A stretch of DNA of 64,000 nt from Papio anubis (lineage: Eukaryota; Chordata; Mammalia; Primates; Cercopithecidae). The position numbers and the translations under genes were made by a program. Below are positions 14,801 through 22,300 of this stretch, one piece after another. The stretch covers positions 14,286,127 to 14,350,126 of the forward strand of contig NC_044995.1 in NCBI RefSeq assembly GCF_008728515.1, in the 5' to 3' direction. Under the pieces are notes generated by a model, which was not told where the DNA came from, searched no databases, and worked only from the letters and a program-made list of their open reading frames with translations. Each line of letters opens with the position of its first letter. Position 1 is the stretch's first letter.

Positions 14801-16752
14801 CAAGAAGAAAAGTCATGACAGTTTCTGGGCTGCCAAAGAAGCAGTGTCCCTGTGATCATTTCAAGGGCAATGTGAAGAAAACAAGTAAGTTTGCAGAGGA
14901 TGATTTTCCTTATACCACAGTCACTCCGTGGAATCACTAGGGATGAAGCACGGTTGAGAATAGAAAAAAGAGGTGAAATTAAGACCAGGATAAGCACACA
15001 ACTCAGCCCTTTCTACTCAATGTCAACTTGTCGGGAAATAGGAAGAGCAGGAAAAGCAGGATACAATTCTCCTGATACTGGAAAGGTTTAACCAAATTCT
15101 TAGATTTTAAAACCTCACTTTTACCAAAGTGGGGGTAGATGGGGCTGTTGGAGACCTGGTAATTAATCTCTGAAGATTACACCAGTGTCAGTATCAAACA
15201 GAATTTGACTCCTCCCTAGTCTAGCAGTTTTGTGTGTGTTGTTTTGTTCTGTTTTTTGAGTGGGAGTCTTGCTCTGTTGCTCAGGTTGGTCTCAAACTCC
15301 TGGGCTCAAGTGATCCTCCCACCTCAGCCTCCCAAGGATCTGGGGTTAGAGGTACACACCATCATACCCAGTTTAGTCTACCAGTTTTTAAGTGTCATAT
15401 TAAAAAGTATATTGGCAGCCAGGCACAGTGGCTCACGCCTGTAATCCCAGCACTTTGGAAGGCCGAGGCAGGTGGATTGCTTGAGGCCAGGAGTTCAAGA
15501 CCAGCCTGGCCAACATGGTGAAACCCTGTCTCTACTAAAAATATAAAAATTACCTGGGCATAGTGGTGCACGCCAGTAATCCCAGCTGCTCGGGAGTATG
15601 AAGCATGAGAATTGCTTGAATCCGGGAGGCGGAGGTTGCAGGGAGCTGAGATCACGCCACTGCACTCTAGCCTGGTTTTGAACTCCTGGGCTCAAGCTAT
15701 CTGCCCACCTCGACCTCCCAAAGTGCTAGGATTACAGGCGTAAGCCACCATGCCCGGCCAGATTTCTTAAAGGTCAGACTAAGGCAATACGTATAGTATA
15801 ATCTCATTTTTGTTTTTAAAATAAACCATTGTATTTATATACCAGAAGGTATGGAAAAATATGTAGCAAACTATTAACAGTGGCTAGCCCTGGAAAATGT
15901 GTTGTAGAGGCTGGGGTGGGGATTTAAAAATATTTTTCCACTGGATGAGTCTTATTTTTATAATCTTTAAAACTCTCATAAAAATTAAATGTTGGCTGGG
16001 CACAGTGGCTCACGCCTGTAATCCTAATATTTTGGGAGGTCAAAGTGGGTGGATCACCTGAGGTCAGGAGTTCAAGACCAGCCTGGCCAACATGGTGAAA
16101 CCCCGTCTCTACTAAAATAGAAAAATGAGCCAGGCATGATGGTGGGTGCCTATAATTCCAGTTACTCGGGAGGCTGAGACAGGAGAATCGCTTGAATCTA
16201 GGAGACAGTGGTTACAGTGAGCCAAGATCGAGCCACTGCATTCCAGCCTGGGTGACTGAGCGAGACTCCATCACAAAAAGAAATTAAATGTTAAGGCCAG
16301 GCATGGTGGCTCACGCCTGTAATCCTAGCATTTTGGGGGGCCGAGGAGGGTGGATCACCTGAGGTCAGGAGTTCCAGACCAGCCTGGCCAACATGGTAAA
16401 TTCCTGTCTCTATTAAAAATACAAAAATTAGCCAGCCATGGTGGCAGGCACCTGTAATCCCAGCTACTCGGGAGGCTGAGGCAGGAGAATCACTTGAACC
16501 TGGGAGGCAGAGGTTGCAATGAGCAGAGATCGTGCCACTGCACTCCATCCACCTGGGCGATAGAGCAAGACTCCGTCTCCAAAATAAAAAATAAAAAGAA
16601 AGAAATGTTAAAAATGTTTTTAACACTAGCCTCTCCCCTTTATTTGCACCCTAGGACACCAAAGGCACCACAGAAAGCCAAACAAGCATTCCAGAGCCTG
16701 CCAGCAATTTCTCAAACAATGTCAGCTAAGAAGCTTTGTTCTGCCTTTGTAG
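3422..16752 (+). CDS. CXCL17: CXCL17 gene, coding span (4 exons, 119 aa)
   Basis: Coding exons are 3422-3500, 14027-14107, 14783-14884 and 16655-16752, all with GT/AG borders and matching phases, giving 119 residues, the human length. The product is a small secreted basic protein: a hydrophobic signal peptide (about residues 1-22, leucine/methionine-rich), then a lysine/arginine-rich body with six cysteines at 50, 52, 75, 77, 103 and 110 (CEC and CPC pairs). In the literature CXCL17 is a mucosal chemoattractant for monocytes, macrophages and dendritic cells with antimicrobial and angiogenic activity; its place among true CXC chemokines is disputed because the fold and cysteine pattern are atypical. 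Against the human protein recalled from memory I see about five substitutions (positions 8, 35, 41, 64, 116), none at a cysteine. The gene reads intact. LIPE follows on the same strand. Confidence 0.95.
3722..4024 (+). mobile_element. AluS/Y, full length
   Basis: Complete Alu in CXCL17 intron 1, flanked by a slightly diverged target duplication around GAAAATATCTG at about 3706 and 4025. Confidence 0.9.
4100..5185. other. CXCL17 intron 1 segment, L2-like
   Basis: No exon seen. About 4750-5160 resembles the 3' part of LINE-2 (CCTCTACCCCCTGCGTC...CTTGGTGGCACGGACTGG). The rest is unique sequence. Confidence 0.5.
5186..5412 (-). mobile_element. MER5A-type (hAT-Charlie) element
   Basis: GATGTTCAGCAGCATCC and TCTCCAGACATCGCCAAATG are signature MER5A segments in reverse orientation, and the ends read CAGGG...CCACTG. 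It is an old non-autonomous hAT element in CXCL17 intron 1. Confidence 0.8.
5485..6149. other. MIR and A/T-rich intron sequence
   Basis: A MIR-like core at about 5485-5650 (GAGTTTCAGTTTTATCATCTT) and another at about 6060-6125, separated by A/T-rich unique DNA. Confidence 0.55.
6150..7655 (+). mobile_element. Old L1 (L1M-type) 3' end split by an Alu
   Basis: The sequence matches the 3' part of mammalian-wide L1M elements as I recall them (GTCTGCCAGGTTTCTCTACTG, ATTAATAAGTATCTTG, TGTCCCAAAATTGGCCA). An Alu at about 6953-7257 splits it. It is heavily diverged and non-coding. Confidence 0.65.
6953..7257 (-). mobile_element. Alu, minus, inside L1M
   Basis: Oligo-T with TTTG units, then a complete diverged Alu interrupting the L1M fragment. 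Confidence 0.9.
7783..7834 (+). repeat. (TG)n(TA)n microsatellite
   Basis: About 11 TG units run into about 15 TA units and then the oligo-T of a minus-strand Alu. It is likely length-polymorphic. Confidence 0.95.
7834..8128 (-). mobile_element. AluY, minus, inside the Tigger-type element
   Basis: Complete minus-strand Alu downstream of the TG/TA repeat. Confidence 0.92.
8320..8800. repeat. Two MIR-like segments
   Basis: GAGGCATAGAAAAGTTACAC (8320-8430) and AATCAGGGAATCGAGGATCA...GACTTGTCCAAGTTGAC (8565-8790) are typical MIR cores. No gene. Confidence 0.65.
8972..9263 (+). mobile_element. AluY, full length with small deletion
   Basis: AluY flanked by AGAAAAAGTATAA on both sides; a few bases are missing between CAAAAAACTA and CGGCGCC. 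Confidence 0.92.
9278..9530 (+). mobile_element. Alu with internal deletion
   Basis: Follows the preceding AluY directly; about 30 bases are missing after CCTGTAATC. Its tail seeded the GGAA microsatellite. Confidence 0.88.
9531..9635 (+). repeat. GGAA/GGGA microsatellite at an Alu tail
   Basis: GAAGGAAGGAAGG repeats pass into GGGAGGGAGG and then GAAAGAAA, grown from the A-tail of the Alu ending at about 9530. In CXCL17 intron 1. Confidence 0.9.
9817..9975 (+). mobile_element. Old partial Alu monomer
   Basis: Diverged Alu-related sequence with TGAGCCCAGGAGTTTGAGGC and an A-rich tail. Confidence 0.75.
10116..10408 (+). mobile_element. AluY, full length
   Basis: Complete AluY; A-rich AATAAA-type tail; target duplication TTAGTACAGC at both sides (about 10104 and 10469). 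Confidence 0.92.
10447..10895 (+). mobile_element. Probable L1M 3' fragment
   Basis: A/T-rich sequence with TTTGACCCAGTAATTCCACTT and CATTCATTAAAAATG, typical of old L1 3' ends. Subfamily not determined. Confidence 0.55.
11530..11827 (-). mobile_element. AluS, minus
   Basis: Complete minus Alu splitting the MLT1-type LTR. Confidence 0.92.
11885..12004 (-). mobile_element. Old Alu monomer, minus
   Basis: Diverged half-Alu following a TA-rich run. Confidence 0.75.
12029..12319 (-). mobile_element. AluS, minus
   Basis: Complete minus Alu inside the LTR remnant, upstream of CCCAAATCTCCTTTT. Confidence 0.92.
12676..12984 (-). mobile_element. AluS, minus
   Basis: Complete minus Alu with long oligo-T; TGTCATAGGAAT duplicated on both sides. 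Confidence 0.93.
13154..13462 (+). mobile_element. AluJ-like
   Basis: Diverged + Alu ending in a CAAA-repeat tail. Confidence 0.88.
13749..13888 (+). mobile_element. Partial Alu
   Basis: Left-monomer Alu about 140 bases upstream of CXCL17 exon 2. Confidence 0.85.
14027..14107 (+). CDS. CXCL17: CXCL17 coding exon 2
   Basis: The acceptor CGACAG precedes GGGTCGCC and the donor is GTCAGT. It encodes residues 27-53, from GVARGH to CECK, and carries the first cysteine pair. Phase 1 in and phase 1 out agree with both neighbours. Confidence 0.95.
14783..14884 (+). CDS. CXCL17: CXCL17 coding exon 3
   Basis: A polypyrimidine tract ending GTTTCAG precedes the exon and the donor is GTAAGT. It encodes residues 54-87 with the dibasic APRRK run and the CPC pair. 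Valine stands where I recall phenylalanine in human (position 64). Confidence 0.95.
14885..15239. other. CXCL17 intron 3, unique part
   Basis: Unique sequence; nothing recognised between the exon 3 donor and the first Alu fragment. Confidence 0.5.
15240..15369 (-). mobile_element. Partial Alu, minus
   Basis: Old monomer in CXCL17 intron 3. Confidence 0.8.
15419..15760. mobile_element. Chimeric Alu: + copy joined to a minus fragment
   Basis: A + Alu runs to CTCTAGCCTGG (about 15673) and continues as minus-strand Alu from TTTTGAACTCCTGGGC to GCCCGGCC. No oligo-A or oligo-T separates them. Confidence 0.85.
15993..16608 (+). mobile_element. Two tandem + Alus
   Basis: Copies at 15993-16285 and 16295-16608. 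AAATGTTAA-type target sequence recurs before, between and after them, so the second entered the duplication left by the first. CXCL17 exon 4 starts 47 bases later. Confidence 0.9.
16655..16752 (+). CDS. CXCL17: CXCL17 coding exon 4 and stop
   Basis: The acceptor CCCTAG is followed by the very basic RHQRHHRKPNKH tail, cysteines 103 and 110, and the stop TAG at 16750-16752. The 3' untranslated region runs to near the AATAAA at 17072. Confidence 0.95.
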
Positions 16753-17071
16753 GAGCTCTGAGCTCCCACTCTTCCTATTAAATATTCTCAGTCAAGAAGA
16801 CAGTGAGCACACCTACCAGACACTCTTCTTCTCCCACCTCACTCTTCCACTGTACCCACCCCTAAATCATTCCAGTGTTCTCAAAAAGCATGTTTCTCAA
16901 GATCATTTTGGTTGTTGCTCTCTCTAGTACCTTCTTCTCTTGTCAGTCTTATCCTGTGCCCTCCCCTTACCCAGGCTTAGGCTTAATTATCTGAAAGATT
17001 CCAGGAAACTGTAGCTTCCTAGCTGGTGTCATTTAACCTAAATACAATCAGGAAAGTAGCAAACAGAAGTC

Positions 17072-17077
17072 AATAAA
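17072..17077 (+). terminator. CXCL17: CXCL17 poly(A) signal
   Basis: AATAAA lies 320 bases past the CXCL17 stop in unique A/T-rich sequence with no repeat between them, so it is the likely end of the transcript. It was not verified with transcript data. Confidence 0.7.
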
Positions 17078-18299
17078 TATTTTTAAATGTAACAGATCAA
17101 AATTGTTTCTTTCAAATGGGGTCTGCCAATTCACATCCAAATGACCCATTTTACTCTATTCACTGCAGACTGAATGCAGATTCTACACATAATTCTCCCC
17201 ACCAAGACCCTCACTCTGTCTCCATTGGCCTACTTGTTCATCTTTCACTCATTCAACAAATCTTTCTGAGGTAAGAGCTAGGTAGGACAAAAAAAAAAAA
17301 AAGTATACCAATGAACCGGACATGGTCTTACTAAAGATAATATAGGTTTAAAAAAAAAATTGGCACAGTTTCTTAGCACTTAGGCAGCCTTTGGTATTTA
17401 TAACTACTATCATCACCATTACCACCATCATTATCAGTTATCATCATCAGTGGTCACTGTCTTTGAGTTTCCAATCTAGTACAGGATCATAGTTCAGGGC
17501 TAGAGAGATGGCATGGAGTATCTCAAATGTCATTCAGAAGGGCCTCAAGCTATAAAGATGGGAGGGCATGACATTAGTTTTTAGCATGGGAGTTAAATGA
17601 TCAGAGTGACAATATAAGGAAATTAAACTGCCAACCTGGCTGGGCGTGATGGTTCACACCTGTAATCCTAGTACTTTGGGAGGCCTGGGGCGGGAGGGTG
17701 GCAGGCGGATCACTTAAGGTCAGGAGTTCAAGACCAGCCTGGCCAACATGGCAAAACCCCATCTCTACTAAAAATACAAAAATTAGCCAGGCGTGGCGGT
17801 GCGTGCCTGTAGTCCCAGCTACTTGGGAGGCTGAGGCAGGAGAGTCACTTGAGCCCAGGAGGTGGAGGTTTCAGTGAGCCAAAATGGCACAACTGCACTC
17901 CAGCCTGGGGAACAGAGCAAGACTCTGTCTCAATAAATAAATAAATAAATAATCTGGCAACCATTTGTAGGAAGGAACAAAGAAGGAAATAATTATTACA
18001 ACAACTACAGAGACTGCCCCCTGAATGACGCTTTCCTCAAACATCAGAATGAGAGAGGAAAAAGGAACACTTATCCAGCATCTGGCTTCTATCATCCCAG
18101 ATGACACAGAAGCCTAAACTGGGATGCTTGCCTTATGAGAAGAAACATTTTAACTGAGTGGTGGGTGGGGTGGGGCCCTGGGGCCCTATTTATGACACAA
18201 GAGAGCAAGCCCCTCCCTTCTTGTAAGAGAGTGCTGGGCACATAGCCTCCTCCTATTCCTAATCCTCCCACCAAAGAAAGAGGCACAGAGTTCACTACT
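17078..18299. other. CXCL17-LIPE intergenic stretch
   Basis: Mostly unique DNA plus one + AluS at about 17637-17950 with an AAAT tail. No RNA gene or extra exon seen. Confidence 0.6.
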
Positions 18300-18493
18300 T
18301 AGTGGGGGCCAGCTGTGATCGGCCCACTGCCAGCTGCCTTAAAAAGGAAGACCAATGATGCCAGGATGGAGTGAAACCCAAGGGAACGTGCCATCATGAG
18401 GAATCAATGAGATATCTGTGAAGAGAGAAGGCTGGGTGGGAGCCCAGGAGGATGAAACCTGGAAGATCAATATCTCCCGTGAGGGAAGTAACA
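18300..18493 (+). promoter_or_regulatory. LIPE: LIPE testis promoter region / 5' leader
   Basis: This unique sequence lies directly upstream of exon T and has no CpG island. A weak A/T element (TTAAAAAGG, about 18340) and CCAAT (about 18351) are the only core-like motifs seen. The transcription start cannot be placed from sequence alone. Confidence 0.4.
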
Positions 18494-19352
18494 ATGGAGC
18501 CAGGTTCTAAGTCAGCATCTAGGCCAGACTGGCAACCTGAGCCACACCAGAGGCCTATAACCACGCCAGAGCCAGAAAAGACACCCATAGCCCAGCCAGA
18601 ATCGAAGACCCAACAGGAGCCTGATTCAAGGCAAAGACCCCTCACCCAGCAGGAGACCCATGCACAACATGATGCTGAATCCCAGAAGGATCCTAGAGCC
18701 CAACAAAAATCTGCTTCACAAGAGGAATTTCTTGCCCCACAGAAGCCTGCACCACAGCAATCACCTCACGTCAAAAGGGTGCCCCTCACTCAACAGGAAC
18801 CTGCCTCCCAGCAGGGACCTGGGCTAGGAAAAGAATCTACAACTCAACAGGAGCCGGCATTGAGAGAAAGACATGTAGCCCAGCCAGGGTCTGGGCCAGG
18901 AGAGCCACCTCCAGTTCAACAAGAAGCGGAATCAACACCTGAGACCCAGGCTAAACCTGGAGCCAAAAGGGAGCCATCAGACCCGACTGAATCTACATCC
19001 CAAGAGACACCTGAACAGTCAGACCAGCAAACAACTCCAGTCCAGGGAGCCAAATCCAAGCAGGGATCTTTGATAGAGCTGGGATTTCTAACAAAACTGC
19101 AGGAACTATCCATACAGCGATCAGCCCTAGAGTGGAAGGCACTTTCTGAGTGGGTCACAGATTCTGAGTCAGAATCAGAGGTGGGATCATCTTCAGACAC
19201 AGAGTCTCTAGCCACGATAGGTGGAATGGTGGCCCAGGGAGTGAAGCTACCCTTCAAAAGAAAATCTGGTTATAAAGTGATGTCAGGATATGGTGGGACG
19301 TCGCCACATAAGAAAGCCAGTGCCCAGAATCACAGACACTACCAGGATACAG
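18494..19352 (+). CDS. LIPE: LIPE testis-type first exon (exon T)
   Basis: The ATG at 18494 has a strong context (ACAATGG) and its MEPGSKS start matches the human testis isoform. It encodes 286 residues plus one base, with donor CAG|GTGAGT, splicing into exon 1 at 35781 to form GCC (Ala). The extension is low-complexity, rich in Gln, Glu, Pro and Ser, built from degenerate TQQEP/QQEP units, then an acidic serine run near [11 protein letters not shown]. Its role is not established; it marks the sperm-cell form of the lipase. An in-frame ATG 14 codons upstream (18452) also exists, but 18494 agrees with the known start. The open frame runs on past the donor into the intron and should not be read there. 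Confidence 0.9.
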
Positions 19353-22300
19353 GTGAGTTTGAACCTGGAGGAATTGAAGCCTCTCAGGGACAGTCATTCA
19401 TTTACTTAAGAAATACTAAAAACTTATGGTGTATCAGGTTAGCTCTGGTTATCCTTCAACAATCCTGAGATAAAGATCAACATTCCCATTATTAAACAAA
19501 CAAAAAAAAAGCCGGGCACAGTGGCTCACGCCTGTAATCCCAGCACTTTGGGAGGCCAAGGCAGGTGGATTGCTTGAGGCCAAGAGTTCAAGATCATCCT
19601 AGCCAAGATGGTGAAACACCATCTCTACTAAAAATACAAAAATTAGCCAGGCATAGTGGCGGGTGCCTGTAATCCCAGCTACTCAGGAGGATGAGGCAGA
19701 GAATCGCTTGAACCCGGGAGGTGGAGGTTGCAATGAGCCGAGATCGCGCCACTGCACTGCAGTCTGGGCGACAGAGTAAGACTCCATCTCAAAAAAAGAA
19801 AAAACGAAGTCTCACTCTGTCGCCCAGGCTGGAGTGCAGTGGCATGATCATGGCTCACTGCAGCCTCAAACTCCTGGGCTCAAGCGATCCTCCTACCTCA
19901 GCCTCCCAAGTAGCTGGGACTACAGGTGCACTACCATACCCAGCTAATTTTTACATTTCTTTAGAGACGTGGGCTCGCTATGTTGCCCAGGCTGGTCTCG
20001 AACTCCTGGCCCCAAGCAAGCCTCCCACCTCGGCCTCCCAAAGTGCTGAGATTACAGGCATGAGCCACCGAGCAACTGGCCAACATCCTCATTTTATAAA
20101 TGAGGACACTGAGGCAGAAAAATAAAGAAGTAAGGGTTCTTGCACAGGGCCATGCAGTTAGGAAGTGGCAAAGTCAGGATTTGAAGCCGGGGTCTTTCTC
20201 CCCTGGACCAGGCTCCCTCCCTACAGAGGATCTGGGGAAAATCAAATCCCAGAGTGGGAAGGCACTCTGGGCTAGGGACCAGGAGACCAGGAAAGTGGCC
20301 CTCTTGCCAGTATTCATTCATCCATCCACAGAAACTGACCAAGCACCAGCTCTGGGGCAGACACAGGCATAAGTCCCAGCAATACAATGCCAGATGGGAC
20401 CTTACCCTTCTGGAGTTTCCATGCAGGCTAGGCAGAACATCGGGGCATCAACAGTCTCTCAGTTTACCAGGTCTGTCCTCTGCTGCCAGGAAGACACCTG
20501 CTTCCTGCCAGGTTGCCTCCATAGGGGACTCAGTCCAGCCAGGCGGAATGGCCTTGCGGGTTGTGTTCTCAGCAAGGAGGAGCTGGGAGGAGGTGCGGGA
20601 GCCGCCAAGGTCTCAGGCAAGGTCAGGGGCTGACGGCAGGAAAGTTGGGGGAGCAGCATCAGAGGATAACGGGCCCAAGGCTCTGGGCTCGCTGCAGGCG
20701 CGCTCTCGCCTTCTCTGCCTCTTCCCGGGGCCCAGTGCTGCCCCCTGCCTGCTTCATAGGAGCCCCAGGAAGCTCGGATCTTCCTTCTCTAGGCTCAAAA
20801 CCCCTGCTATGGAGAAGGGAGGAATGCAAGTTTTATCTCTGGAACTGGAGGTTACTTGTTGAAGTCCCCTGTCGTGGGGGGAAAAAAGCAACGCAGCCCT
20901 AATCCTGAAGTTGAGGGCATCTGTGAGGCCCTGGTCCAGAGGGCAGGCAATGGCGGCCCCACCGCCCAGAAGCCAGTCCGTCCTGTCTCTCCCAGAGCTG
21001 ATAAGAGGATAACGCGTTTCTCAGAGCCAGGGCTGGTGGGTATGCTTTGAGAGGGAAGGAGGAGGGGCAGCAGGCAAAGACAGGGATCGAGGTCTGCTCT
21101 CCCCAGTGCTGAGGATGGAAAGCTGTTTCTCCAGGCCTCCAGAACACAGTCTCAAGGGATGCCCGCCCCACACCGCCACGGCGGGTGAGGCCGCCTCTGA
21201 GGCGGTCCAGAAGCAGTTAGCTGTGTGCGTGTGCGCAAGCCTCGAGCCTCCTATGTTTCCCGCCTTTTCTCAGGCATGCGTCGTTCCCTCTACCTCCGCT
21301 CTTGGGCCGGCCCGCGGCGTGAAGCTAGTGCGCAGGCGCCGAGCGTCCTCGCCACCACCACCCACCACCCCCATTCTCGGAAGCAGGGATTCGGGGGCGG
21401 AGACAGAGGGAGAAAGATCCCCCAGGAAAAGCGCAATAGGAGAACTAGGGGCCAGGAGAGGGAAGGCGGGGCTCCCTCCTCCAACGGCTCTCAGGCACAG
21501 CCACGCCTCCAGCGCTGGCGCCCCGCCTCGTCTTTGACTTGGCAGAGGACCTGGCCCGCCCCCACCCCAGGCAGAGGCCCAGAGGCGCCCCACTTTTACC
21601 CCTTCAAAAGGCGGGCCGGGCCACGTTCTAGGGGATCCCTCCCTGGGAAGGTGAGTGGGATGGCGAGACTGAGCCAGCACATGGGAGGCTTCCCAGCACG
21701 TGGGAAGATTGGGACTTCCCTGCTGGGGTGCTCCCCGCGGGGCTCCGCACTAGTCCTGCCAGAAGGACGCTTTTCGCCGCCCCCAGGGCTGCCTTTTTGT
21801 TGGCCGCGAGCCCTTTAATGCGCGATAGGGGGCGGAGCCAGATCTTAAATTCTGGCGGTTGGGGGCGGAGCACGGCAGCGGAGGGAGACCAGGATTGGCT
21901 AGGGAGCGGGACCCAGAGAATAACAAGCTCGGGATTGGGTAATAGGGGGGCCCGACGGTAGTGTGTAGCGAGGATTGGCCCCCTGGGCAGGGCCTCGCGG
22001 CTGGAATTGGCCCCCGCGCGAGGACCGCGGGGAATTGATGGAGTCGGCCGGGGGAATGGAACCCGCCGAGGCCGCTATGGCCCCGGCCTCGAAGAATGCC
22101 AAAGAGGTCTCGAGGAGCCGCGGTCGCCGGCGGTGGCGAAAAGGCAAGGCCAAAGGTGAGCGCGCGGAGACCTGGAGCAGCCCGGAAAGAACCTCGTACA
22201 TCCTGCGGGGGAGTGGGGACAGCGTGGACTGGCCCACTGCCACGAGGAGTGGGGGGGTCTGCGCCCATTGCCGCTTGCGGGGAAAACGGGATGATCCACT

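Noticed and set aside
19353..19468. Continuation of the exon T frame to 338 codons
   Set aside because: A strong donor CAG|GTGAGT at 19352 and phase agreement with exon 1 show the exon ends there.
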